Source: Motacilla alba alba (Eukaryota; Chordata; Aves; Passeriformes; Motacillidae). Taken from it: a DNA stretch of 64,000 nucleotides. Below the pieces are notes generated by a model that did no database searches, was not told where the DNA came from, and saw only the letters and a program-made list of their open reading frames with translations. The stretch lies in contig NC_052032.1 in NCBI RefSeq assembly GCF_015832195.1, forward strand, positions 4,718,618 to 4,782,617, written 5' to 3'. How positions within the stretch are numbered: the stretch's first letter is position 1; every line of letters begins with the position of its first letter. The position numbers and the translations under genes were made by a program. This document shows positions 11,801 to 22,921 of this stretch, in pieces.

Positions 11801-13307
11801 GGCTGTGCTGCCCCTCATGCCCTGCCTTTGCCTCTCACAGCCCAGGTGACATCCCTGCCTTCACTGACAACCACACAATCTCTTAGCTCAGGCCCCAGGC
11901 AAGCTCTTGCCAAGGAAAGGAAGAGCCTGTTCCAGAGTGCAGAACAAGGTGAGAACGTGGAGGAAAGAAAACCAAGAGTAAAGTGCCTGAGAGCTGTTAG
12001 GGCACAGAGTTACTGAAAAGCAAGAAAAATGGGGGAATTAGGCTGGGGGGAGGCCATTGATTTGTAAAGGCATGTCAGTATGCAATCTGAGAGAATGGAC
12101 TGGCTGCTCCATTATAAAGCAGGTTTTGCCCTTGAACCAACACATTTCCACCTGCCCTGGGTGAGCCCCACCTCAGGTTCACCAGGCAGAGGCTCTAAAG
12201 GAAAGCTATAGCAGCTCCATGTTCTTTACTTTCAGTTGCTTTATTGAAATTCTCTCCATCTCCCCTCATCTTCTGCTTGTATTACCAGATTACCCAGGCT
12301 CATATTCATCTGTCTCTAAAAGATTAAACTGTCCCCTGGAAAAGGCCATCATGTCCTGGAGGAGGAGATCCCATTTCCACTCCACGCCCCCAGAAACAGA
12401 GTCTCTGCAAAGTTTTTCAGATTCTTAAGTCCTCATAAAGGAAATAAGAAAGAAGGAAAATCTTCTGGCTGGAAATGAGAGCAAAACCTCAGTGACAGGT
12501 GCCAGTAGATCCTGTCCCATGTGGAACAAAACCCCATCTGCATGGGGAAGGGAGAGTGGGGCAGGTAGGAATCACCCAGCCCTGACCAGAGAGGTGGAGC
12601 TCAGCAGCTTTGCAAGCTCTGTGGGGCAGGGCTGAATTCCTGGGGTTCAGACTGAGGGGAGGAAAGGATAAACACCACTGTGAGGCACAGAACATGGGGA
12701 CTGCTGCCCATGGCTTTGTAAGAAAAGCAGCAGCAGGCACCTCCCTGCCATGCCTGGGTATCACAGGACACAGCCACACTGCTCCTTTGCTCTGCTCCCT
12801 CTCCCTGGGAGTTGCAGCTCTAGCCACGCTCCTCGTGTATTCCTGACCTTGTTCCCCAAGATTGTCTGCAGCCTCCAATCTCTGCCTCCTGTTCACAACA
12901 GCAATTTCCTTCCCCTTGCTGAGGTCCAGTCCCTGTCAGTCAACCCTGACCTCCCCTTTTCCCTCCCCTCCCGGGTCACACTCAGCTGTACCAAGCTGCA
13001 TATAAATCTCAGGGTCTGGGTTATTTTCTCCCTTCTCAGATCTATACCTTTGCTCAAACTCTCACTATCACCCTCATTTTATCCCCACTCTTGACAGCAG
13101 AACTTCACACTCTGTCCATTGCTTGGCAGCTGTATTACCAAGATGCCACTGACAACCATCTGCACCCTGCCTGCTGCACTACCCTGGCTCCTGGCTGCTC
13201 TCCACAGCTCCTGAGCATTTCCAGGGTCACAGCCTTGTTTCCTGAAACCATTTCAGCAGCTCAGGAGTGCTCCCACGTCCAGCAGTGCACCAGGAAGCAA
13301 TCAATAC
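8891..13307. other. Unique sequence with one poly(T) tract
   Basis: About 4.4 kb without a recognised gene. A run of 20 T lies at 10346-10365. Sequence around 11340-11480 is AT-rich with TAAT and CTGATT words and could be conserved, but I see no firm sign. Frames at 10050-10367, 12489-12896 and 12750-13094 match no family I know. Confidence 0.45.
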
Positions 13308-13428
13308 CTTCCCTTCCTTTCCTTTCCTTTCCCTTCCCTTCCCTTCCCTTCCCTTCCCTTCCCTTCCCTTCCCTTCCCTTCCCTTCCCTTCCCTTCCCTT
13401 CCCTTCCCTTCCCTTCCCTTCCCCTCCC
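13308..13428. repeat. (CCCTT)n array, about 24 units
   Basis: About 120 bp of pentanucleotide CCCTT, starting with a few CCTTT variants and then nearly pure. All pyrimidines lie on the plus strand and all purines, GGGAA units, on the minus strand. The minus strand therefore meets the canonical G-quadruplex pattern of four or more GGG runs with two-base spacers, and the mirror symmetry allows triplex formation. Five is not a multiple of three, so the repeat reads through in all frames as Pro/Ser/Phe/Leu on one strand and Gly/Lys/Glu/Arg on the other. The frames at 13091-13621 and 13227-13463 come from this. Confidence 0.97.
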
Positions 13429-13699
13429 CATGCCCATCCCCTCAAACAGGGCAGCCCCACCACAGCAAGGGCTCCTCATGGGGTTTTCTCCATCTGCTTT
13501 TTCAACAAGAAGTGAGGCCAAAAAATCATCCAGAGCCACACTTGAACTATTCCTCTGCTCTCAGCCTTTGTGCCACAGTAGCATATGCAGAGCAACACCC
13601 ACCTGCACACTCCCTCACTAAAAGCCACAAATCCAACTAATTAAAAGCCAAACAAACACCCTGCCCAGGCTTGGGGGGGATGCTGGAAGTGCATGACAG
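13429..13699. other. Unique flank of the pentanucleotide array
   Basis: Nothing recognised besides the end of the chance frame that crosses the array. Confidence 0.45.
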
Positions 13700-14050
13700 C
13701 AAGCTGGCGTGTGACTTATTACTTTGTCATATTGTAAATATTACAGAGGCCATATGGATTTTCAATACCTGAGCACAACTCTGCCATTAATATCAAATGT
13801 AATAAGATATTATATGCATGACAATCACAGGGAGGAAATGCAAAGCCCAGAGACTGCCTGGTGGAGCTGCGCACAGTTTGGCTTTGCCATGAAAAAGTCA
13901 GAGGAAGCCATAATGAATCATTTAGCTGACAAATTTTCTCTCTTTTTCTGTTTGCAAACTATCTGCCAGCAGATTGCCACTTTCTCAGATGTGTCCATTA
14001 TTTGGAGCTCGTCAGTGGACAATCACTCATGTGTCTAATCACGGGCCATG
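13700..14050. promoter_or_regulatory. Candidate conserved non-coding element
   Basis: A repeat-free block with AT-rich, non-repetitive words spread over 350 bp: TTACTTTGTCATATTGTAAA near 13720, TAATATCAAATGTAATAAG near 13787, CATAATGAATCATTTAGCTG near 13909, and TTTGCAAACTATCTGCCAGC near 13950. It has no repeat signature and no coherent protein frame. Suggested as conserved regulatory DNA from texture only. Confidence 0.25.
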
Positions 14051-16532
14051 GCTGTGGGATGTGCTGTGGGTGTGCATCACAATGAACCTGAGCAGACTGG
14101 TGATATGGTTCTCTCTCCTGACTGGAGGAGATGGTTTGGAAGCCCCTGTGGATGCTCAGGACTCCCCATCAGGAATCTGTGCAGCTTGGCTTTGGCAACA
14201 TTTGTTGCAGAGTGGCTACAAGCAGATCCGTGCAATATCTGCAGCCTCGTGGCAGGTCAGGGTTACCTGGTTGCGGGGAAGGGATAACATCTGAGGCTTT
14301 CTCTGACCTTGCTCTCCACCTCCCAGTCCTGCAGCACCAGAATGCAGAGCAGAGTTTGCCCTTGCAGGGACAGAAACCCACACTGAACCCCACACAACAC
14401 TGGCTGCTTTCCTGGCTAAGGAGGCTGAAACATTTTCTCCTATAACCTCCTAAATCCAGCAGAAAGGGTTTCACTGAGTTTAGGCCATCTTAGCCAGTAT
14501 TAAACTGGAGATAATAACCCCTTGCTTTGCCTCCTGAGGGTATTTTCACTTGTTGAGAGGACCAAAATGCAAGAACCTGATAGAAAGCAGCTCCTTTCCA
14601 CATCCCCCCTGTCCCTTCCCCGTGCCTGTGCTGGCTGGGGGCAATGGAAAGGCAGTGCCCTTTGAGTATCTGCAGTTTACAGGAAGCTTGCAGTGACCAT
14701 TTTGCATAATGGGCTGTGCTCCCTGGTGCAGAGTGTGACAGGAATCGCTTTCACACACTTTATTACAGATTTAATATAGTGCCTTTCACCAGAGTCAAAC
14801 ACTGAGCCAGGCAGGAAAACAAGCCCCTCGTGAAGCTCATGGATAAGCACATAAAGCAAGAATAAACTGAGATTAGGCAGGGTGGGAGAAAAAAGGCATA
14901 AAAGAACTTGAGTTAGGTTTTAAATGAGTTGATGAGCCCGTGGCTTGGCTGTCTGAAGGGAGATTTCTGCCAGACTGCAGAGCAGAAGAGAAAAGGCTCT
15001 AAGTGTGGAATTTGAAAGCAGTGACAGCACAGGCACCAAAAATTAACCTGACACACAGAAAGCCCAGTCCTGCACAGCAGCAGCAATGATCACACCCCCT
15101 GCTCCTTTCTATCGGGTGCCTCCCAGCTGTGGCTGCTGGAGGGGGCCAGCAAGAAGAGGGATTCTCCCCATTTTACACACAGGGAAACTGAGGCACGGAG
15201 CGATGGGGTGGCTGGTCCCAGATCATCAGTGGGAAATCCAGAAAGAAAACCCCAACTTGTGACACCCAGACCATTTCTTTACTGTCCCTGCTGACAGCTC
15301 CAAACTGGCGGTTGGACAGCCTGTAGCACACAGGCTCCAGTAAGGAAAGGAAATGTGGCTTCTAGAAATTATTTTCATCTAAAGCTGAAAAATTGGCAAA
15401 TCCTGGGCACCAGGAAGGGTCTGAGGTCCTCAATAGTCAGTGAAACACAGAAGCAGTCACATAAACAATTCAATTTCCTGAAGTTTCAGGTGGGATAGTT
15501 TGGTTCCTCTCACAACTGCTGGGCCAGTGTGGGTGGCTCTGACTTGGTGCCACTGGTGTGCCCTGGGGGCAGAGCTGCAGGCGCAGAGAGGAGGCCACAG
15601 GATGTGTAAATACACCTGACACTGTGGGAAAGAGGGAAAAAGAGGGACAGAAATTGCCTTTTTGGAACCAGTTTCCCATGACAACGTTAGAATGGTACAA
15701 GATAAGGATAGTCCCCCCCACTCCATGAAATACAATAAAAAATCAAATGTAAAAAGAGGATGGCAACAGGGAGAAAAGCTTTTCAGTCAGGTTAGAAAGG
15801 CCATTACAAGCAGAACAAGCTTCACTTGTAAAGCTGGATACAGCTGTATACAACTGCCCAGAGTGCAATCAGCTGCAGCTTCACTGATTCAGGCTCTTCA
15901 ATAAATAACTTCAAAAAGTTAAGGCTAAATTTGAAAATATTTACAAAGCTTTCAGTGAACCGTATATTAGTACCTGGCTCCAGGAGGTCTTTTTTTTCTT
16001 CTTTCTGGTCCCACCTGGCTGACCTCTCCTGCAGCCTTCTTTTGAGACATCCAAGAAATCAGATTTCTCTTGCAGTTTTCCATCCCTGTGGCTGGTGAGG
16101 TCCAACACACTCATCTTGTTTTATTGTTCTTCTTCACTGTTCTGTCTAAATCTTGCCTGCAGCATCACTAGGGAAAAGATCAGACCAAAAACAAAAAAAA
16201 AGGATGGTGCTACATTATTAAATCATAATAATTTGCAGAATGGAAATCTGGAGAGAAAAAAAAATATCTAAAAGGGGTTTGTTTATATTGAAAATCTCCA
16301 GCTCTTTGTTTATCCTTCTGAGATATGTTTGGATGGAAATGAAGACAGAAGAGACAACTTCTACAGGGCAGATTTCAGGCTGGTAGAAATATTGAGTGTT
16401 CCCTCCCTGCATCAGCAAGGATGTCCACACATCCAGCACTGAATGACTCAGTTTCCCTGAGAGAAACTGGTCCTGCTGAATGCATTAAAACCATTCTGGA
16501 CACAAATTAAGATTATTTGTAGGTAATAAAGG
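14051..16532. other. Unique sequence
   Basis: No gene or repeat family recognised. A short poly(A) (about 16191-16202) and poly(T) (about 15990-15997) are present. Frames at 14131-14445 and 14169-14474 overlap on opposite strands and look random. Confidence 0.45.
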
Positions 16533-16731
16533 CTGAGGGATTGTCCAGCTGGAGCAGAGTGAGGGCAGAGCTCAGGGATCTGCAGCTCCTCCCGAGGGGC
16601 AGCTCCCATCCCTGCTCTGGGACAGGGACAGGAGCCAGGGCACGGCTGGGGCTGGGCCAGGGCAGCTCAGGCTGGAGCTCAGGGAAAGGTTCTTCCCCCA
16701 GAGGGTGCTGGCACTGCCCAGGCTCCCCCGG
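16533..16731 (+). mobile_element. CR1 LINE, left part (split by LTR)
   Basis: A GC-rich CR1 subtype, different from the copy at 8453. Key blocks are AGCTCCTCCCGAGGGGCAGC, GGGACAGGGACAGGAGCCAG, AAAGGTTCTTCCCCCAGAGG and CACTGCCCAGGCTCCCC. It breaks at 16731 and resumes exactly at 17451 with CCCAGGGAATGGGCACGGCC. Removing the insert restores a continuous CR1, which proves that the LTR arrived later. Confidence 0.93.
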
Positions 16732-17450
16732 TGTAGGAGCAGCAGGGGGTAGGACGGTCGGGAGGGATGGAAACCAGAGATCTCTGAAGCCAGGTCTGGG
16801 AACTCGCGGTTCATTGCCAAGGGCCTGGGGGCACGGCCCTGCTGGGAGCTGCCAGACCCAGAGAGGGAGAGACAGGGAGAGAGAGTGGGAAGAGAGAGAA
16901 GGCCAGAGAGTGGTAAAGAGGATGAGAGAGAGGGAAAGAGATTGGAAAGAGAAAGAAGGCCAGAGAGTGGTAAAGAGGATGAGAGAGAGGGAAAGAGAGT
17001 GGGAAGAGAAAGAAGGCCAGAGAGTGGTAAAGAGGATGAGAGAGAGCGCCATGTTCCCGTTACAATACCATAAATCTTCTGTGTTGAATATTCTAATTCT
17101 CACTAACCAATCTAATACAAGATACAAATCCTATAGCATTTACACACATATAAGAATCATCACATTACCACACTGTGTTACATTTTAAACCCTAAAAACT
17201 CCTCGTTGGGCCCCCTCTGCCAAGCTGGTGGGGTCTGCTCTGGCCCTGGGACCTGTCTGCAGGCAGAGGGTATTGTTTCATCCAAAGGGGATCACCTTCA
17301 GCCAGCCATACCATTGTTTCCCAGTTGTTCAGTAACTAAGGTATCTCAAAGCTTGCTTTCATTTCAATCTCACCTATAGTTTCCATATTCTCAAAATCTT
17401 TTGCCAGGCAATCGTATTTATAAGGCTTTCCTGTTTCATCTTCCCCAACA
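16732..17450 (-). mobile_element. Solo LTR, 719 bp, inserted in a CR1
   Basis: The plus strand starts TGTAGGAGCA and ends CTTCCCCAACA, so both strands show TG...CA ends. Six-base flanks CCCCGG (16726-16731) and CCCAGG (17451-17456) match at 5 of 6 and lie inside a CR1 that is otherwise continuous. Minus orientation is inferred from an AATGAA sequence (complement of 16810-16815), a one-base variant of AATAAA, followed by about 80 bp to the end. Near the minus-strand start, phrases such as CTTATAAATACG, GAAACTATAGGTGAGATTG and ACCTTAGTTACTGAAC match, from memory, a very common passerine LTR. It contains a 57-bp tandem repeat. There is no retroviral coding region. Confidence 0.88.
16885..17046. 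repeat. 57-bp tandem repeat, about 2.8 copies, inside the LTR
   Basis: Units start at 16885, 16942 and 16999 (the last is partial). They are almost pure purine on the plus strand (GGGAAGAG, AAGGCCAGAGAGTGG, AAAGAGGATGAGAGAG) and nearly identical. Because 57 is 19 codons, each frame stays open through the array: a Glu/Arg/Lys-rich 19-residue repeat on the plus strand and a Leu/Ser/Phe-rich one on the minus strand. This explains the two long frames here (16541-17188 and 16513-17127), which are not genes. Confidence 0.95.
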
Positions 17451-17625
17451 CCCAGGGAATGGGCACGGCCCCGAGGCTGCCAGAGCTCCAGGAGAATTGG
17501 ACAGCGCTGCCAGGGATGCCCAGGGTGGGGTTGGTGGGATGTCTGGGCAGGGCAGGGGCTGCACTGGATGATCCCTGTGGGTCCCTTCCAGCTCAGGATA
17601 TTCCATAATCCTGTGATTCTAAGGA
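17451..17625 (+). mobile_element. CR1 LINE, right part with 3' end
   Basis: Continues the CR1 broken at 16731: CCCAGGGAATGGGCACGGCC, CCGAGGCTGCCAGAGCTCCA, GATGCCCAGGGTGGGGTTGG, CCTTCCAGCTCAGGATATTC and the terminus ATAATCCTGTGATTCTAAGG. It is the last part of the 3' end and non-coding. Confidence 0.93.
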
Positions 17626-20059
17626 TCAACAGGCCCCTTGCAATGTGAGGGCTGTGACAGAGCCTGTGCCAGAGGTTCCGCTATGGCTCAGTGAAAGAAA
17701 AACCACTTCTGGAAATGGCTGATAAATAAAAGCAAGAGATCTTAAAGACTAAGTTAATACATGAATGAAATAACAGTTGGGAGCTGGAAATGAAACCTAG
17801 ATTTTTGTAGCTCAGGAATGGGAGACAGCAGAGATGGATTTATCTTAAAATGTAAAGACACAGAATGACAGAACCTAAAAATAAAATTTCATTCTTAGCT
17901 GTGCTGAATAGTAAACAATTAACAGCATCCAGCTGGAAACACCACTTGGGCTATGAAAAACACACTGGCAAAAAGGATAAAAAACTTAGGGATGGAGCAC
18001 TAAATCTGCTCTCTGTCTGCATACAAACTAATGCTGAAACCACTAAGAAGTGTCAGGAGACACCTGAGCAGAGGAAGGGATACAGAACTGAGCTGCACAC
18101 AAAACTCCTTTAAAAATAATTGGAACAGCTAACTGCCCAGGAGGAATTGCCTGAGTGATTCCTACCACAAATGTGGGCACACAAGACCTGAAATAAACAG
18201 GTTAGAGAGGAGCCCAGGCTGGAAGCATCCCCCCCACAGATGCAGGGCTGTGGGGTTGGAGAGACCCTCAGCCCCTTGGGTGCTCCCTGAGCCCCCAGCC
18301 CTTCCTTCCCTGAGAGGAGAAACCTGACACGTGGCACATCAAGGTTAAACCTATTGCAAATCAATAGCTCCAGCCTAACTTAGAGATCATTTGATAATGA
18401 GAAAATTTACCTCTTCACGTGTCAATTTCCTCATATGTAAATGAAGGACTATGATTAGACACCAAGGTAATGACACTTGGGCAAAGCAGGGATATTTTTA
18501 AATTAATTTCCTTCTGCTGCACACACCTGAAAGCTAAAAGGTAAATGGATACAGCCTGATTTTAATAAGAGCTGAGTAGGAGTTTTAGAACAATACAGAG
18601 TTTCTTTTCAATGTACACACAAATTTGGTAACTCTAAGGCAGGCACCACCAGACAGCAGCCCTCATTTTCCATTCAATAAACCCAGGGTTACACAGGTTA
18701 TTGAAAGAGGGAGTTTGGAGCAACCACCTCATTTAAGGGTGGATTTAACATTGAAACACATTTAAATTGATCCTGAGTGTCCTCCCTATACACAACCTAG
18801 TATTTAACAGAAGTTCTTAATATATTCATGTTAACATATTACCAATATTAATAATAACATATAAATGTAATGTTCAGCCTGGAGAAGAGCAGACTGAGGT
18901 CAGAAACAGAATTTAAGAGACCACAAGCAGAAGTCATGTCCTGGTTCATTAGAGATGTATAAGAACAGCAAACAGTTTTAGCCACACATAGACAACACAT
19001 TGAGCCATTATCAGCCACTGAAATCCTGCTCTGCCCACTAAAAATTCTAATTAATTTACCAAGATACAGTACAGAGTGAGAATGCCTCTTCCTAGGGAAA
19101 ATCACACTCCCTGCTCCTGCATTTCCCTCTGCCTGCCTGCCTGGGAATATTCACCACCTATCACAGCATCAAATGAGTTCCTGCCCATGTCATATTATTT
19201 ACAAAACCTTTCACACAGCCCCAGTGTGCTGGGACTGTGAGTGATAATAAACTCCAGTCTGACATATCAATGGCTCAGGGAAATTTCCTATTGCAATTTT
19301 CAACACAAAATGAAACATCCTAGCAGGAGTCAAAGCTGGGGGAATCTGTTCTGAGAGGAATGATTTCAGGTAATTCATCATTATGAAACGAAAATGCAAA
19401 AGCCATTGAAGTCTCTCAAAATGATACAAATAAACCCGTGCTGCAAAGTCCATGATCAGTGAGGGGTTATATTCAGCAGTACTTGGTCCAATAAATATTA
19501 AGATGTTAAATCATTCTTCATATATCACAGTTCCCTTTCGGGGTGTGCAGCAAGAGCTTCTCAGAGCAACTGGGACACAGGGCAGCTTCTCTGACATTTC
19601 CCTCTGGAGTTTCCCTTTGCTCTCAATACCCGGAACAGCAAACTGGAGAACTGAGCATTGTACCAAGCCAAGTGAGAGATTCAACTGCTGCTCTCAAAAC
19701 TTGTCCATCTGACTTTTGCTCCCAGCTCTTTCTGCCTTGGGCTTTGCTGGATGTGAGTAGAGGATGGTGGATGCTTTCAGAAATGCAAATTGATGAAAAA
19801 GTGTAGTCCCAAGAGGAAACATTTAGAAATATTGTGTAATAAACCTGCATGAAGCATCCTTGAATAACTGTGAGTGAAACAGAAAGTCTTCTAGGCTTAA
19901 ATCAAAGAGACTGGAGAAGTCAAGCTACGAACCAAAAGCTTTTTGGAATTGCTCTAATCAGCACTCAGTGCACTGATGAGCTGATGGAATCCCCAAGCCC
20001 AACAAGTCAGATGGGCACTTAGTGCCTTTGGCCATGCCAAGAAATGCTCATTCTCCCAG
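17626..20059. other. Unique sequence
   Basis: No gene recognised. AT-rich, low-GC texture from about 18360 to 18870. A 28-base CR1-like phrase at about 18873-18900 (CAGCCTGGAGAAGAGCAGAC) is too short to call. An imperfect palindrome, ATCAGCACTCAGTGCACTGA, lies near 19959. Confidence 0.45.
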
Positions 20060-20335
20060 GTGTCAGTGACAGGACAAGAGCACACAGCCTCAAGGTACAC
20101 CAGAGCAGGTTAGACTGGGTATTAGGGGAAATTTCTCCATCAAAAGGGTTGCCATGCCCTGGCACAGGCTGCCCAGGGCAGTGGTGGAGTCACTGTTCTT
20201 GGAAGTGTTCAGGAAACATGTGCACGTGGCATTTGGGTACAGGGGTCAGTGGTGGGCCTGGCTGTGCTGGGTTCATGTTTGACTCAATGATCTTAGAGGG
20301 CTTTGCCAACATAAATGATCCCATGATACCACACT
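20060..20335 (+). mobile_element. CR1 LINE, end of ORF2 and 3' end
   Basis: A plus-strand CR1 of the kind whose ORF2 C-terminus stays readable. One frame gives SDRTRAHSLKVHQSRLD (from about 20064). After a frameshift another gives RLPRAVVESLFLEVFRK (about 20163-20213). Both are characteristic of the C-terminal end of the CR1 reverse transcriptase polyprotein. The 3' end follows: TTTGACTCAATGATCTTAGA, then CCCATGATACC. The frameshift and 5' truncation mean it is dead. Confidence 0.93.
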
Positions 20336-22658
20336 TGAACCCTCATAAGGTCAGCAAGAAAAGTCTCCCAGTTCATGGAGGAAATGCTTGTTTCAAAGGA
20401 TTATTTCTGAGAAGAAAAGCGTTTCCTGCCCTGTATTTCCAACCTTTCAAAGCCAGCCTCACCTCGGGGGTCCATCTCCACTTCCCAAAATCAGACAGCT
20501 CTTCAATTCCTTGGCCAGCCTTTGGCTAGGGCTGGTTTGGGACCAGAACAGCAGATGAGGTTTGTAGATGGCAAGGTGTGTAGGAAAGGCAGCACGGGGA
20601 TTCCCAGCTGAAAACCCAGCAGCTGATCCACAGCAGAAGGAACATGCCCACACAGGGCTGCCTGGGAGGCTGGAATTACACAATGTGAGGCAACTTCAGC
20701 TTCACTTTCCAGGGGATGAAATTTCCTCCTCTTTAATTCACACTGCAGCTGATCTGTCCCCAACCAGAGCCATTAATGTCACGTGTCTGCTCACATTCCT
20801 GCTGTCTGAAGGCTGGGAAAAAAGCAGGGGGTCACTCAAATGGCTCTTTAAGGAAATTCCCTAGACCAGACTCAGATGAGAACTGAGTTATAGTTAAGCA
20901 GATTTTGCACCATGAGACTGGTGGTCCATGGATGTGATTATGGACAGTTTTGACCTCATAAGAGTAGTAAATATCTGGTTCCCTGAGACTTGCTGAGTGT
21001 ATCTAAAGAGAAATTATGCCTTTCTGTCAGAAATGCCTGTGTTTGTGTTGAGAGTGACAATCCCTCTCACTGTACCAGATAAGCAGGGCACAGAGGAGAG
21101 ACAGAGCCCTGTGCTGGATAAAGGTCCCCATTCTCCTTGCAGAAGCAGAAGGTGGGGACAGGCAGGTCCATCTGGAGCCAGGTAGAGCCACCAGAGGCTC
21201 CATCCATGCCCTGCAGCCCCTCTGAGGCTGTTCCACTCTCTGCCATTGCTGTTGCAGGGAGCCTGGGCAGCTCAGCTCCACCTGAGAGGTTCTGGAGGGC
21301 TGAAGATGCAAACAGCACCTGCCAGGTACCACAGGAGAGCACTGAGCAGGTCAGGGCGGGCACCCCTGGGGACTCCAGAATGGGATCTCAGCCCAGGAGC
21401 AGGCAGGACACCAGAATGCAAAACAAAGAAATATTTAGAGATGAAGACCAGCAGCCAAAGAAATAGTGGACAAACCCTCTGATTCTTGAGTGATTGTGTT
21501 GGAGAAAATAAATCCTCTCTGGAGCTCGTTTGACTTTCACTCCTCAGTTTCATGCTTGGAAGTTCAGCTCTTTCTTTCACCACACACTGACAGAGGATTT
21601 TCAGTTCATTGGCTCCCAGGGATCCCTGAAGAGAGATGTGATGGCACAGGTGTCCTGTCCTCATTGGTACCCAGCAGCATGTCAGAGCCTTAAAAAGATG
21701 TTTCAGAGAGGGAAAGAGAAAGGACCTGCACAAACCCTGCATTTCCAGTCAGGCACTCTGCAAGTTAATTCAGATGACACAGCTTCAGATGGAAACATTT
21801 CTTTTTTATTCTGTGTCTAATGCAGATGAAGAATAATACATATGGAACTTGTTTTTCAGCAGCAACTTGTGAAGTAGTCAAAGTTTTGAATCTAGGGCAA
21901 GTAAATCAAGCAGAAATAAAGAGAAGGACATGCAAGCTGTAGTTGTCCTTCTCTATCACTGAGCAGATCTCTGGGAGGGCAGAGCAGGAGCTGCAGCACC
22001 ACGGAGCCTCTCCCTGAGCAGCCTCACTGCCACCAGCTCCGAGACCCTGCCTCGTGGGGCAGAGCCACAGACAATGCAATTATCAGGGGGAAAAAAAACT
22101 GTTCAAGGCAATTAAGAGAAATCGAATCATGTAGCTGACCCCGCAGTGCTGGGAAGAAACGAATTGTTTTAGTGAAAGAGTTTCCCTTGGCTTTTCTGCC
22201 TTTCCCTGTGTGGGGAATGAGGGCAGTGTCTGACAGAGATATTTAAAAATAACAGAAGAACCCCAAGATAAACTAAAAAAGGGATTGGGCAGAACAAGGG
22301 GAGTTGGAAATGTCAGAATTTATCTGTCTAAAAGCCTTGGAAATATTATTCATAGCCTGGTAAATACTGGTAAATACTAAGATATTTAAATAAACCCCTA
22401 TTAACTCCTCTATCATTAGATGAAATTCTTTCCCAGATGCTATTCATTTCTCTCTGTAGCAAAACTCTGATTATACTCAGTGGGGGACCTTTTGCTATGA
22501 CAAATAACTAAAATGGTTGGGGTTTCAGTTATTAGGGGTAAGCCCAAAAAGACAAAACTGGTTTCAGAAGGAAATATGCTTACATAAGCTGGCTAGACCA
22601 AACTACTTGAAATGACAGTAAATCTAAAAATTATCCGAACACCACTCTTCCTGCAGCC
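20336..22658. other. Unique sequence with a small inverted repeat
   Basis: No gene recognised. The frame at 21272-21742 (-) and several near 21030-21480 resemble no family. An 11-bp perfect inverted repeat lies at 21920-21954 (listed separately). TGGTAAATAC occurs twice in tandem near 22360. Confidence 0.45.
21920..21954. repeat. Perfect 11-bp inverted repeat (hairpin)
   Basis: AGAGAAGGACA (21920-21930) pairs with TGTCCTTCTCT (21944-21954) around a 13-base loop. The stem is perfect. It is too short for a microRNA precursor, and no T run follows that would suggest a Pol III terminator. Confidence 0.85.
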
Positions 22659-22921
22659 TTGAAAAGCCTGCTTAATTTTTCTTTTAAATGGTTTATTAAA
22701 GCTCGGTACATTTTTAGGCATGTCTGCTGGCTCAGCTGCTCCAGGAGCACAGCAAAGTCTGGTCCACTCATCTCCTGAGAGCTCCTTCCCTTGCAGGATC
22801 TCCCCTGGCTTTCCAAGCTTTAGGAGCACTGGTGGCTCACCCAGTTAATCTGGATCCAAAGGAGCAAAGGACAGGGCTGGGTGGAGGGACAGAGGGAGGG
22901 CTGAGGGCAGTCTGGCTGTTC
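22659..22921 (-). repeat. Unclassified dispersed repeat, copy 1 of 2
   Basis: A 263-bp block nearly identical to 25962-26221: about eight substitutions and one 3-bp indel, roughly 97% identity. Sharp breaks of similarity at both ends show a discrete unit. Orientation is set by AATAAA on the minus strand (complement of the TTTATT in GGTTTATTAAAGC near 22690), about 35 bp before the minus-strand end, as in a retroposed 3' end or an LTR. On the minus strand both copies carry an open frame starting at a shared MLLKLGKPGEILQGKELSG; the two frames diverge only after the repeat ends. I do not recognise the family. A young LTR fragment, a retroposon, or a local duplication are all possible. Confidence 0.8.

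Noticed and set aside
13091..13621. 176-codon frame rich in Ser-Leu-Pro-Phe, and Gly/Lys/Glu/Arg frames opposite
   Set aside because: Produced by the (CCCTT)n array, which has no stop in any frame.
16541..17188. 215-codon plus-strand open frame and the 204-codon minus-strand frame at 16513-17127
   Set aside because: They start in CR1 and run through the LTR; the openness comes from a 57-bp (19-codon) tandem repeat. The opposite-strand frames are open for the same reason.
18873..18900. Short CR1-like phrase CAGCCTGGAGAAGAGCAGAC
   Set aside because: Only about 28 bases match, and the sequence diverges at once on both sides. Too short to call.
21920..21954. Hairpin as a microRNA precursor
   Set aside because: An 11-bp stem is far shorter than a precursor stem of about 30 bp.
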